Origin: Chitinophaga sp. H8
GTDB taxonomy: Bacteria > Bacteroidota > Bacteroidia > Chitinophagales > Chitinophagaceae
Assembly: GCF_040567655.1 (NCBI RefSeq)
Contig: NZ_JBEXAC010000002.1
Location: 2,630,906-2,694,905 of the forward strand
Reading direction: 5' to 3'
DNA length: 64,000 bases
The notes under the pieces: model-generated
The model's database searches: none
What the model saw: only the letters and a program-made list of their open reading frames with translations
What the model was told of the DNA's origin: nothing
Shown here: positions 52,643-61,682 of the stretch, in pieces
Layout: every line of letters begins with the position of its first letter
Numbering within the stretch: position 1 is the first letter of the stretch
Program-made: the position numbers and the translations under genes

Positions 52643-53329
52643 TCAGCTTTTTCCAGGAGATGTTTTACCTGGTAAGTCTCTGTCCTGTTGCTTTTCCAAT
52701 GTTTTCATGCGTTTCATTCTGTGATTCCGCACCTGTTGATATTTTTCAAATTGTGCTGCACTAAGGGTGCTTTTTATTTTTTCCTGCTGCCCCTTTTTAA
52801 GTGTTTGCATTTGTTCTTTTTTGGCAGCATCATCCAGACTTGTATTATTCCTGATGGTACCTGCCTGGGTTTTGAATTCTTCACGGATATTCTTCAGCTG
52901 TTGCTGCTGGTCTGCTGTCAGACCTAATGATGCAGTGGCTTTTTTCCCGAATTTATCTCCATCTTTCCGGCCTTTACCATCTTTCATTTTCCGCATCTTT
53001 CCCATTCTTTCCTGTGCTATTGTACGTTGTTGCTGCCAGGTATCAAATTGTTGTGGTGTAAGCACGGCTTTAACTTTACCTTCGCGGTCAGTACTCAACT
53101 CCCGGAGTTTACTGCTTCTGTCGGGATCGCTTAATGCTTTGTTGGTTCTTACTTCCTGTGCACTTTTCATGTATCCCTCATTAATGCTTTTCAACTGATC
53201 ACGCTGTTGGGTGGTCAGACTCAGGTCCTTCCTGAATTTATTTTTTCCGGCCTGGCGGGTAGTATCCTGTGCGTAAATAACTGTTCCGGATAAAATCAGC
53301 AATAGTGCGATAACGGCAAATTTTCTCAT
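52643..53329 (-). CDS. Secreted Spy/LTxxQ-like protein with two tandem repeats
   Basis: 228 residues from the ATG at 53329 (MRKFAVIALLLILSGTVIYA), chosen because it opens the signal peptide; an in-frame start 47 codons earlier is rejected. Two similar segments follow: DLSLTTQQRDQLKSINEGYM...LTPQQFDTWQQ (about 35-95) and LGLTADQQQQLKNIREEF...LSAAQFEKYQQ (about 135-200). LTxxQ pairs are the mark of Spy/CpxP periplasmic chaperones. Lys/Arg/Gln-rich, basic C-terminal tail. Function inferred as envelope stress or folding; not certain. Confidence 0.75.
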   Translation of the reverse strand: MRKFAVIALLLILSGTVIYAQDTTRQAGKNKFRKDLSLTTQQRDQLKSINEGYMKSAQEVRTNKALSDPDRSSKLRELSTDREGKVKAVLTPQQFDTWQQQRTIAQERMGKMRKMKDGKGRKDGDKFGKKATASLGLTADQQQQLKNIREEFKTQAGTIRNNTSLDDAAKKEQMQTLKKGQQEKIKSTLSAAQFEKYQQVRNHRMKRMKTLEKQQDRDLPGKTSPGKS

Positions 53330-53419
53330 AAGAAAAGTATTTGTTTGTGAGGGTTGGACTGATGAGAAAGGTGGAAGTTTAATAGAGGTGCTTAAGTGGT
53401 TGGTTCTTAATGATCTGTA

Positions 53420-53452
53420 AAAAAATAAAGCCCCTGGTAAAAACCAGGGGCT
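53420..53452 (-). terminator. glnN terminator
   Basis: AGCCCCTGGT / ACCAGGGGCT with a 4-base loop; on the minus strand it runs into TTTATTTTTTT. Confidence 0.9.
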
Positions 53453-53479
53453 AATCATACACCAAAACAATCTTACGGT

Positions 53480-55675
53480 TTATCGCAAGAAAAGAAGTTC
53501 TCTGTACTTAGGCAGTGTCCAGTTTCTGTCATCCACCAGGAATTCCAATTTATCGGAATGGTAGCGGATTACATCGAAATAAGGTTTGATCTTTTCACAG
53601 TAGTCAATTGCTTTCTGACGGCTGTCGGTCAGCTTATTAGCTACTTTTCGTGCTTCGATCATTGCCTGTACATTTTCACTGATTACGTTGATATGTTCAG
53701 CAATTTTTTCAGCAATTTGTTTCTGTGCTTTTGCCGCAGCATCGCCCAGGCCAATTTCTTTTAATCCACGGATATTCGCGATCAGTTCATTCTGATAACG
53801 GATAGCTGCCGGTAAAATGTTATTGGTAGCAAGGTCACCAATTACACGTGCTTCGATCTGTACTTTCTTCACATAATCTTCCAGCAGTATTTCGTGGCGG
53901 GCGTGTAATTCTTTCGCGGTGTATACACCTATCTGGGTATACAGGTCAGCAGATTTAGCAGATATTAAAGCATCCAGAGCTTTAGGCGTGGTTTTGATAT
54001 TTTCAAGACCTCTTTTTTCTGCTTCTTTTGCCCAATCATCACTATAGCCATCACCTTCAAACAAAATTCTTTCCGAATCTACAATATATTTCCGAAGAGT
54101 TTGCATGATCGCAATCTCTTTTTTCTCACCTTTCTCAATCAGGCCATCTACTTCTGCCTTGAAATCGATCAGGGTTTTAGCCATAATAGAGTTCAGGGTA
54201 GTCATTGCAGAGGCACAGTTGGCAGAAGAACCTACCGCACGGAACTCAAATTTATTGCCGGTAAAAGCAAAAGGGGAAGTTCTGTTACGGTCAGTATTGT
54301 CCAGCATCAGTTCCGGAATATGGCGATGCAGGTCCAGCTTCAGGATAGCTTCATCCTGTTCGTCAAATTTATTGTTTACACGGGTTTTAACTTCCTGTAA
54401 TACTTCATACAGGTATTTGCCGGTAAATACAGAGATGATAGCTGGGGGCGCTTCGTTGGCTCCTAAACGGAAATCATTGCTGGGAGAGGCAATAGATGCT
54501 CTCATCAGGTCTGCGTAATCATGTACTGCCTTGATGGTATTTACAAAGAAGGTCAGGAACATGAGGTTGGTTTTCGGCGTTTTACCGGGAGCCAGCAGGT
54601 TTACACCAGTATCGGTGGCCATGCTCCAGTTATTGTGTTTACCGGAACCGTTGATACCTGCGAAAGGTTTTTCGTGTAGCAGTACCCGTAATTTATGACG
54701 TTTGGCCACTTTGGTCATTACGTCCATTAACAGGGAGTTATGATCTACTGCAATGTTAGCTTCTTCAAAAATAGGAGCACACTCAAATTGGGAAGGAGCC
54801 ACTTCGTTATGACGCGTTCTTAAAGGAATACCCAGTTTATAGGATTCCAGTTCAAAGTCGCGCATGTAAGCATATGCACGCTCAGGAATAGCACCAAAGT
54901 AGTGATCTTCCAGCTGTTGTCCTTTGGAAGGCGCATGGCCCACAACGGTACGTCCGCACATGATAAGGTCAGGGCGGGCATTGGCCATAGCCTCATCTAC
55001 CAGGAAGTATTCCTGTTCCCATCCCAGGGTAGGGGTTACCTTGGTAATATTTTTATCAAAATAATTACATACGTCTACAGCCGCTTTATCAATGGCAGCC
55101 AGTGCTTTCAGCAACGGTGCCTTGTAATCCAGGGATTCACCGGTGTATGAAACAAATATAGTAGGGATACAGAGGGTTTTACCATAACCTTGTTCCAGGA
55201 TAAAAGCAGGGGAGGAAGGATCCCAGGCAGTATAACCACGGGCCTCAAATGTTGCTCTCAGACCACCATTTGGGAAGCTGGAAGCATCAGGTTCCTGTTG
55301 TACCAAAGCATCGCCATCAAAAGTTTCCAGTGCAGTGCCATCACCTTTCAGTGTAAAGAAAGAGTCATGCTTTTCAGCAGTGGTACCGGTTAAAGGCTGA
55401 AACCAGTGTGTGTAGTGCGTTACACCCTTTTTCATTGCCCAGGCTTTCATGCCGGAAGCAATTTGCTCAGACATTTTACGGTCTATCTTGGTACCATTCT
55501 TAATAGAATTCATCAGGCTTTTGTATGCCTCATCATTAAGATGTTCCCGCATAACTTTGCCGGTAAATACATTACTGCCAAACATATCGGTAATCTTACC
55601 GTTTTGTTCGGGCTTGATCTTTGAATCACTGCCGGATGATAAGTTTTCCAGCGCTGTAAAGCGTAACGATTGCAT
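53480..55675 (-). CDS. glnN: Glutamine synthetase type III
   Basis: 731 residues, the length of GSIII. ATP-dependent amidation of glutamate. The N-terminal GSIII beta-grasp region (FGSNVFTGKVMREHLNDEAYKSL), the catalytic parts PTLGWEQEYFLVD, RTRHNEVAPSQFECAPIFEEAN, HEKPFAGINGSGKHNNWSM and NRTSPFAFTGNKFEFRAVGS are all visible, with the C-terminal helical region typical of the group. Monocistronic. No type I GS in the window. Confidence 0.96.
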   Translation of the reverse strand: MQSLRFTALENLSSGSDSKIKPEQNGKITDMFGSNVFTGKVMREHLNDEAYKSLMNSIKNGTKIDRKMSEQIASGMKAWAMKKGVTHYTHWFQPLTGTTAEKHDSFFTLKGDGTALETFDGDALVQQEPDASSFPNGGLRATFEARGYTAWDPSSPAFILEQGYGKTLCIPTIFVSYTGESLDYKAPLLKALAAIDKAAVDVCNYFDKNITKVTPTLGWEQEYFLVDEAMANARPDLIMCGRTVVGHAPSKGQQLEDHYFGAIPERAYAYMRDFELESYKLGIPLRTRHNEVAPSQFECAPIFEEANIAVDHNSLLMDVMTKVAKRHKLRVLLHEKPFAGINGSGKHNNWSMATDTGVNLLAPGKTPKTNLMFLTFFVNTIKAVHDYADLMRASIASPSNDFRLGANEAPPAIISVFTGKYLYEVLQEVKTRVNNKFDEQDEAILKLDLHRHIPELMLDNTDRNRTSPFAFTGNKFEFRAVGSSANCASAMTTLNSIMAKTLIDFKAEVDGLIEKGEKKEIAIMQTLRKYIVDSERILFEGDGYSDDWAKEAEKRGLENIKTTPKALDALISAKSADLYTQIGVYTAKELHARHEILLEDYVKKVQIEARVIGDLATNNILPAAIRYQNELIANIRGLKEIGLGDAAAKAQKQIAEKIAEHINVISENVQAMIEARKVANKLTDSRQKAIDYCEKIKPYFDVIRYHSDKLEFLVDDRNWTLPKYRELLFLR

Positions 55676-56000
55676 GCTGTAATATTTTATACAAAAAAAC
55701 GGCGCTTTTACAACAAATGCAAGAATTATGTTCGTTAAGAAGAAAAAATTACACTTTTAAGGGAAATGAACCCCGTTTTTTGATATTTAAACAAAAAAAA
55801 GAGGTGGGAGTACGCTGAAACTGATATATTGAAAATTTGATAATATGATATAATCTGTTAAATGCACCTTCACCTGGCAGGAATGAACCCATTATCATAT
55901 ATATACTTGCAGGCAGAGATGGCTACCCTCTTGTCAATTGCCGGAAAATCATGTAGGTTTGCATCTTCTTTTTAATTCTTGTATTTACATATTCACATAC
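55676..56000. other. Gene-free spacer between glnN and purL
   Basis: 325 AT-rich bases between divergent genes. Apart from the purL promoter box, no RNA, repeat or further ORF was seen. Confidence 0.6.
55954..55961 (+). promoter_or_regulatory. purL promoter, minus-7 box
   Basis: TAGGTTTG, 39 bases before the ATG at 56001, with TTG at 55931-55933. It rules out the in-frame ATG at 55938 as the start. Confidence 0.65.
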
Positions 56001-58223
56001 ATGCAAACCACCGTAGAAATTGCTGAACAGCTAGGACTTACCGCCGACGAGTTTGAACGCATAAAATCTATTTTAGGCCGCACACCCAATTTTACCGAAT
56101 TAAGTATGTACTCCGTTATGTGGAGTGAGCACTGTAGTTATAAAAACTCTATAGTTTGGCTCAAATCCCTGCCCCGCGACGGAGAACGCCTGCTGGTAAA
56201 AGCAGGGGAAGAAAATGCTGGTCTGGTAGATATTGGCGATGGCTACGCGGTGGTATTTAAAATAGAATCGCATAACCACCCTTCTGCTATTGAGCCTTTC
56301 CAGGGTGCAGCTACCGGTGTTGGTGGCATTCACCGTGATATATTTACCATGGGTGCACGCCCTATTGCGGCATTGAATTCCCTGCGTTTTGGTAATATCA
56401 ATGATAAAAAAACACAACACCTGGTAAAAGGGATCGTACATGGTATTGGCCATTATGGTAACTGCTTTGGTGTGCCTACCGTGGGTGGAGAAGCTTATTT
56501 TGAAGACTGCTATGGCACCAACCCGCTGGTGAATGCCATGAGTGTGGGAGTAGTAAAAGTAGGACAAACTGTTTCTGCTACATCTTACGGAGCAGGCAAC
56601 CCGGTATTCATCGTAGGTTCTGCTACCGGTAAAGATGGTATTGGTGGTGCTTCTTTTGCTTCTGCTAACATTACGGAAGACAGCGTGGAGGATTTACCAG
56701 CTGTACAGGTAGGGGATCCTTTCCAGGAAAAGAAATTGCTGGAAGCATGCCTGGAACTGTGCCAGACTACTGCTCTGGTAGGTATGCAGGATATGGGCGC
56801 TGCCGGTATTACCTGTTCTACTGCTGAAATGAGCGCTAAGGGAGAACATGGCATGCATATCTGGCTGGATAAAGTTCCTACCCGCCAGGAAAATATGAAG
56901 GCATGGGAAATGCTGCTGAGCGAAAGCCAGGAGAGAATGTTGATTGTAGTGCACAAAGGCCGTGAGGAAGAAGTGCTGAAAATATTTGATAAATGGGATC
57001 TGCACTGTGTGCAGATTGGTGAAGTAACAGCAGATAAAAATCTGAAGTTCTTCATGAATGGTGAACTGGAAGCTGATGTACCTGCTGAAAGTATGGTACT
57101 GGGTGGTGGTGCTCCGCAATATCACCGTGCGTACACAGAGCCGGCTTACTTTGAGAAATTAAAAGCATTTGATATTCAGGCCGTTCCGGATACCACACAT
57201 GCCCGTTTTGTAGCAGAGCGACTGATACAGCTGCCTAATATTGCTTCCAAACGCTGGATTTACAACCAGTATGATAGTATGGTAGGTACAGCTAATGCCA
57301 GCACCAATGCGCCCAGCGATGCTGCTATAGTGCTCGTAAAAGGTACTAAAAAGGCTTTAGCGGTTACTACAGACTGTAACAGCCGTTATGTATATGCCAA
57401 CCCGCACCTGGGTGGCCAGATGGCAGTGGCAGAAGCTGCCCGTAATATCGTATGCAGCGGTGGAGAACCGGTAGCGATTACCAACTGTCTGAATTTTGGT
57501 AACCCTTACGATCCGGAAGTATACTACCAGTTTGTATATGCGATTAAAGGCATGGGAGAAGCCTGTCATAAGTTCAATACGCCTGTTACCGGTGGTAATG
57601 TAAGCTTCTATAACCAATCTCCGGATGGTCCGGTATTCCCTACCCCTACCATTGGTATGATGGGGATCCTGGATTCTATGGACCAACGCATTACACTGGA
57701 CTTTAAAGCTGCAGGCGATCTCGTATACCTGGTTGGACGCAGCCGCAATGATATTAACAGTTCAGAATACCTGACCAAGATTGTAGGTATTGAAAATAGC
57801 CCTGCACCACATTTTAACCTGGAAGAAGAATTCCAGCTGCAACAGGCAATTACCAAGCTGAATAAAGCTGGCTTGATTCAATCTGCGCATGATGTGAGTG
57901 AAGGTGGTTTATTTGTAACCCTGTTTGAAAGTGCGATGCCACGTGCACTGGGTTTTGAATTAACTACCAACAAGGACTTCCGGAAAGATGCTTACCTGTT
58001 TGGTGAAAGCCAGAGCAGAGTAGTAGTAACTATTAATCCTGCTGATAAAGAAAAATTCGAAGCTTTACTGCATGGTTTGGTAGATGCTTCTGATCATTCT
58101 GTACGCTACACAAAGATTGGTGTGGTAAAAGGCGAATCTATTGTAGTAGATGGGGAAGACTGGGGTAAAGTAGCTGATTGGAAAACAGGCTATGATACTG
58201 CTATTGAAAGCCATTTGAAATAG
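56001..58223 (+). CDS. purL: Phosphoribosylformylglycinamidine synthase, PurL short type
   Basis: 740 residues from the ATG at 56001 ([18 protein letters not shown]). Converts FGAR to FGAM with ATP in purine synthesis together with PurQ and Pur[52 protein letters not shown], and [20 protein letters not shown] are hallmark segments. The in-frame ATG at 55938 lies upstream of the promoter box. The stop TAG is the first unit of a 7-base array. Confidence 0.95.
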   Translation: MQTTVEIAEQLGLTADEFERIKSILGRTPNFTELSMYSVMWSEHCSYKNSIVWLKSLPRDGERLLVKAGEENAGLVDIGDGYAVVFKIESHNHPSAIEPFQGAATGVGGIHRDIFTMGARPIAALNSLRFGNINDKKTQHLVKGIVHGIGHYGNCFGVPTVGGEAYFEDCYGTNPLVNAMSVGVVKVGQTVSATSYGAGNPVFIVGSATGKDGIGGASFASANITEDSVEDLPAVQVGDPFQEKKLLEACLELCQTTALVGMQDMGAAGITCSTAEMSAKGEHGMHIWLDKVPTRQENMKAWEMLLSESQERMLIVVHKGREEEVLKIFDKWDLHCVQIGEVTADKNLKFFMNGELEADVPAESMVLGGGAPQYHRAYTEPAYFEKLKAFDIQAVPDTTHARFVAERLIQLPNIASKRWIYNQYDSMVGTANASTNAPSDAAIVLVKGTKKALAVTTDCNSRYVYANPHLGGQMAVAEAARNIVCSGGEPVAITNCLNFGNPYDPEVYYQFVYAIKGMGEACHKFNTPVTGGNVSFYNQSPDGPVFPTPTIGMMGILDSMDQRITLDFKAAGDLVYLVGRSRNDINSSEYLTKIVGIENSPAPHFNLEEEFQLQQAITKLNKAGLIQSAHDVSEGGLFVTLFESAMPRALGFELTTNKDFRKDAYLFGESQSRVVVTINPADKEKFEALLHGLVDASDHSVRYTKIGVVKGESIVVDGEDWGKVADWKTGYDTAIESHLK

Positions 58224-58260
58224 CTATTAGCTATTAGCAGTTAGCTATTAGCTGATTGAA
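58221..58260. repeat. TTAGC-family array starting at the purL stop codon
   Basis: TAGCTAT, TAGCTAT, TAGCAGT, TAGCTAT, TAGCTGA follow with perfect 7-base period; the first TAG is the purL stop. 58236-58260 (25 bases) is identical to 603-627 behind rpsG. Confidence 0.88.
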
Positions 58261-58267
58261 ATATATT

Positions 58268-58312
58268 AAAAGAAGCGGTCGTCTTACCTAGTAGGGCGAC
58301 CGCTTCTTTTGT
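58268..58312. terminator. Shared terminator of purL and the GH5-like gene
   Basis: AAAAGAAGCGGTCG pairs with CGACCGCTTCTTTT, with more pairing toward the loop; A and T runs at both ends. Confidence 0.92.
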
Positions 58313-58331
58313 AGTAACTATAGCTGCTTGT

Positions 58332-59483
58332 TTATTGCTTTACGATGTTTTTGATAAAATCAACCTCTTTTTGCAAATAAGGGGTACCATTTTTTCTGAA
58401 AATATCATGAAACCAAAGTGGAGGTTCTGCGGTATAGCGTTTGCTCCAGCTGTCCCATGGGTAATTGGTTTGAGATTTACCTTCGATAAAGCCCCAGTTG
58501 TAAGCGCCTACTTTATGTTTCTTCAGGATAGGCATGATCGATTCAAATGTACTTTTACGGGGCCTTGCCATGTATTCGGTACAAATGAGTGGTTTCCCGT
58601 AACGTTCCAGCTGAATAATACGTTTTTCAATTTCGGTGCTGTCATCATAGGAATGGAATGAGATCACATCCGATTCGGTGATCATCACCTTTTCAATTGG
58701 TTTTAAAGTAGCTTCCTCACTCCAATCACCAGCCCACAATCCACTGGTAAGTGGTTGTTCCGGGGCAGCGCTGCGGGCCCAGGCAAATACCTTGCTGATC
58801 AGTGGCAATACAAAGTCGGCCTTGTTTTTAAGCTCTACGGCGCCATATGCGCTCTGATTCAGGTTATCCGGCTCATTCCATACATCCCAGCATACTACTC
58901 TTTTATCGGAGGCAAACTTTTTCACCGTTTCCGTAACATACTTTTCCAGCCTGGGGTATTGTGTGCTGTCCTGCAGTGCTTTAATACCTGGGTTTTGTAC
59001 CCATCCTGAATTGTGTACATGCGGTTTGGGGGCACGTTGCTTACCTGCTACCGGGTTAGGATCCCAGACAGAATCAAATAACACGAACATAATACGGATG
59101 TGGTGTTTGTCTGCAATCTCCAGAAACTGTTCCATCCGCTGAAAAAATCCTTGCGGGTCCTGCTGGTGCAACAGATCATGCAGGAACACCCGCATGGTAT
59201 TCATTCCGATACCTGCTGCCAGTGAAAGTTCCCGGTCAATAGCGGCAGTGTCAAAGGTTTCGGCCTGCCACATTTCCAATTGATTAATAGCGGAACTGGT
59301 AATGTAATTGGCGCCAACCAGCCAATCTTGTTTAGCATACCATTCACCGGCTTTCGCGGCATCCCATACGGTGGCAGTTACTGGTGTGTCCTCATTTTGG
59401 GTTTCCTTTGTTTCTTGTTTTTGTGATTGTCCACAGCCAAATATTGCTGCAACTGAGCATACGAGAAAGAGTTTTTTGTACAT
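58332..59483 (-). CDS. GH5-like glycoside hydrolase lipoprotein
   Basis: 383 residues. Signal with lipobox (CSVAAIFGC, Cys17), so probably a surface or periplasmic lipoprotein. The TIM-barrel glycosidase pattern is clear: GMNTMRVFLHDLLHQQDPQGF, VVCWDVWNEPDN with the acid/base Glu (about 202) and PLICTEYMARP with the nucleophile Glu (about 301). This fits GH5 and related clan A families; whether it is a cellulase, mannanase or xylanase is not readable. No SusC/D genes adjoin it, so it is not in a polysaccharide-utilisation locus here. Confidence 0.82.
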   Translation of the reverse strand: MYKKLFLVCSVAAIFGCGQSQKQETKETQNEDTPVTATVWDAAKAGEWYAKQDWLVGANYITSSAINQLEMWQAETFDTAAIDRELSLAAGIGMNTMRVFLHDLLHQQDPQGFFQRMEQFLEIADKHHIRIMFVLFDSVWDPNPVAGKQRAPKPHVHNSGWVQNPGIKALQDSTQYPRLEKYVTETVKKFASDKRVVCWDVWNEPDNLNQSAYGAVELKNKADFVLPLISKVFAWARSAAPEQPLTSGLWAGDWSEEATLKPIEKVMITESDVISFHSYDDSTEIEKRIIQLERYGKPLICTEYMARPRKSTFESIMPILKKHKVGAYNWGFIEGKSQTNYPWDSWSKRYTAEPPLWFHDIFRKNGTPYLQKEVDFIKNIVKQ

Positions 59484-59864
59484 GATTTACTTTTAAAACA
59501 TGAATTATTTTACGTGGAATCGTGCCGAAGATAAAAAGATCTTCCAGCGAAAACAAGGTGACGCCATTTACAAGACTGCAAAATGATTGCACAGTGTGTC
59601 ATTGTTATCATTTACAAAAAGCAGGAGAAGGGAGCTATCCCTGGGATTAAAAAGCATTTGCTTGTATATTGATTATCAATTAGTCAACTATTTCTGAGAA
59701 ATGACATTTATTTAACAAGTCATTAACAAAATACAACGATCGTGTTATATTTTGTTTCAGAATGTAGCATATTTTTGATAAACATACAATACAGTGATTT
59801 TCGAGATTCATTTTAATTTATTATATAAAAATTCTTTGGAATCACTTGGTTATTCCATCTTCTA

Positions 59865-59974
59865 TGAATACCAATTGTTCTCTACCATGTCCTGATGAAA
59901 GCTAAGTGACTTTTACACCTAGTGAAAAGAACGATTTGTTCTAGGGCCGGCTAACCACCGGCCCTTTTGTTTTC
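59865..59974 (+). ncRNA. Possible small RNA ending at an orphan terminator
   Basis: GAAC/GTTC hairpin (near 59928-59941) followed by the terminator GGGCCGG / CCGGCCC and TTTTGTTTT (59944-59974). No plus-strand gene precedes it within 1.6 kb. No clear promoter box, so the 5' end given is only a guess. Confidence 0.3.
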
Positions 59975-60083
59975 CCGTAACTCCCTTTCTTTAGTGATAA
60001 ATATCTGGCGATTATTCAGTACCAGCGTACCTGACAATCGCAAAATCATACTATCACCTGCCATGGGCCTGGGTTTGCTTAGG

Positions 60084-60138
60084 GATGTTCCACTGATGTC
60101 CCACTGTTGTCCCACTGTTGTCCCACTGATGTTCCATA
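60084..60138. repeat. Five 11-base tandem repeats
   Basis: GATGTTCCACT, GATGTCCCACT, GTTGTCCCACT, GTTGTCCCACT, GATGTTCCATA follow without gaps. Such a unit is prone to copy-number change. Confidence 0.85.
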
Positions 60139-60261
60139 CTAAAGAGCAGTGGAATATCTGTAGTATATCCTTGTCTTAAAGAGGATAAAGAGAGGAGGAG
60201 AGAAGGGCTTTTGATAAAGTATACCATAAACGACCGGTATAGCAAACCTGGCTATACTACA

Positions 60262-60303
60262 AAAAATGGGGCTGGTCTTGTTAAAAGACCAGCCCCATTT
60301 TTA
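60262..60303 (-). terminator. Terminator of the alpha-oxoamine synthase gene
   Basis: AAAAATGGGGCTGGTCTT pairs with AAGACCAGCCCCATTTTT around GTTA; on the minus strand it runs into T6. Confidence 0.93.
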
Positions 60304-60321
60304 TAATCAGGTAAAAGTGGA

Positions 60322-61563
60322 TTAAACCATTGGGATTTCTGCCACTTCGTACATTTTTTTGTCGAGTTTTTCCTTTGTTTCGCTGAAGGCTTTCAGGGTC
60401 AGTTCAATATCCTCATCACCATGTGCGGCAGTAGGTATTAAACGGTAAATGATCTGTCCTTTAGGTATTACAGGGTATACTACGATAGAGCAGAAGATGT
60501 TGTAGTTTTCGCGCAGATCCAGGCACATCGCCGTAGCTTCCGGGATATCACCTTGCAGGTAGATAGGTGTAACAGGGGAGTTGGTGTGTCCTATGTTGAA
60601 ACCTCTTGCTCTTAAGCCGTTTTGCAGTTTAGTTACATTTTCCCACAGTTTGGCTTTCATTTCAGGATGCTTACGCATCAGCTGTACACGTTTTAAATGC
60701 CCGATAACGATAGGTAACGGAACTGATTTTGCAAATATCTGGGAGCGCATATTGTAGCGCAGGTAATTGATGATCGCTTTATCTCCGCTGATGAAAGCAC
60801 CAATAGAAGCACCGGATTTAGCAAAAGTGTTGAACAGCAGGTCAATCTGATCCTGCACGCCTTGCTCTTCGCCGGTACCGGCACCGGTTTTACCCATGGT
60901 ACCAAAGCCATGTGCATCATCTACCAGTAAACGGAATTCAAATTTACCTTTCAGGGCAGCAATTTCTTTCAGTTTGCCCTGATCTCCGGCCATACCAAAT
61001 ACCCCTTCCGTAATCACCAGAATACCACCACCGGAGGTTTTGGCCAGTTCAGTAGCACGTACCAGTTGTTTTTCCAGGTCGGCTATATCGTTGTGTTTGA
61101 ACACATAACGATGTCCCTGGTGCAGGCGTAACCCGTCGATCAGGCAGGCATGCGCTTCAGCATCATACACAATAATATCCCTGCGGTTACAAATGGCATC
61201 AATAGCGCTCATAAAGCCCTGGTAGCCATAGTTGAGCAAGGTGGTATCTTCTTTACCCATATAATCAGACAATTCCTTTTCCAGCTGCTCGTGGAAATTG
61301 GTATTGCCGCTCATCATACGGGCGCCCATGGGAGCAGCCAAACCGTAGTCTGCAGCTGCCTGCGCATCTGTAGCACGTACTTCCGGGTGGTTGGCCAGGC
61401 CCAGATAGTTGTTCAGGCTCCAAACGATTTTTTCTTTGCCCCGGAAATTCATGCGGGGACCTATTTCACCTTCCAGCTTGGGAAAGGCAAAATAACCGTG
61501 TGCTCTGTCAGAATGTTCCCCGATAGGGCCCATGTTCTTCAGCAGTTTCTCGAAAATATCCAT
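60322..61563 (-). CDS. PLP-dependent alpha-oxoamine synthase (KBL/serine palmitoyltransferase-like)
   Basis: 413 residues. The family condenses an amino acid with an acyl-CoA. NNYLGLANHPEV, GARMMSGNTNFHEQLEKELSDYMGKED, VYDAEAHACLIDGLRLHQGH, LVDDAHGFGTMGKTGAGTGE and NTFAKSGASIGAFISG with PLP Lys249 are visible. The family includes KBL, AONS, ALAS and serine palmitoyltransferase; Bacteroidota make sphingolipids, so SPT is one option. The sequence alone does not decide. Consensus promoter upstream (61606), strong terminator downstream. Confidence 0.85.
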   Translation of the reverse strand: MDIFEKLLKNMGPIGEHSDRAHGYFAFPKLEGEIGPRMNFRGKEKIVWSLNNYLGLANHPEVRATDAQAAADYGLAAPMGARMMSGNTNFHEQLEKELSDYMGKEDTTLLNYGYQGFMSAIDAICNRRDIIVYDAEAHACLIDGLRLHQGHRYVFKHNDIADLEKQLVRATELAKTSGGGILVITEGVFGMAGDQGKLKEIAALKGKFEFRLLVDDAHGFGTMGKTGAGTGEEQGVQDQIDLLFNTFAKSGASIGAFISGDKAIINYLRYNMRSQIFAKSVPLPIVIGHLKRVQLMRKHPEMKAKLWENVTKLQNGLRARGFNIGHTNSPVTPIYLQGDIPEATAMCLDLRENYNIFCSIVVYPVIPKGQIIYRLIPTAAHGDEDIELTLKAFSETKEKLDKKMYEVAEIPMV

Positions 61564-61605
61564 ATGCTATATTAAATAATAATTAATTGCATCGTAAAAC
61601 CGGCA

Positions 61606-61613
61606 CAAAGGTA
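61606..61613 (-). promoter_or_regulatory. Promoter box of the alpha-oxoamine synthase gene
   Basis: TACCTTTG on the minus strand, 43 bases upstream of the start. Confidence 0.7.
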
Positions 61614-61642
61614 TTAAAATTAAAGTTTCTGTAAAGTTCAGT

Positions 61643-61650
61643 TACTTTTG
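61643..61650 (+). promoter_or_regulatory. Promoter box of the PafA-like gene
   Basis: TACTTTTG, 33 bases before the ATG. It lies back to back with the divergent box at 61606-61613. Confidence 0.65.
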
Positions 61651-61682
61651 TAGTCATTTTTTCACAAAAAGGATCAACGATA

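Larger units (their letters stand above)
59484..60321. other. Gene-free region with orphan terminator and 11-base repeats
   Basis: 838 bases between two minus-strand genes. 59484-59820 is AT-rich with no signals. 59860-59974 ends in a plus-strand terminator with no gene before it; a 13-codon ORF (ATG at 59865, Cys-Pro-rich) is the only frame. 60084-60138 is an 11-base tandem repeat. The small frames through it on either strand have no other support. Confidence 0.6.

Noticed and set aside
55938..56000. Extended purL start (adds 21 residues)
   Set aside because: The promoter box lies inside this stretch and the added residues are not part of the family; 56001 is used.
59967..60245. Small frames on both strands over the 11-base repeats
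   Set aside because: Their repeated residues come from the DNA repeat; no start context or terminator supports them.
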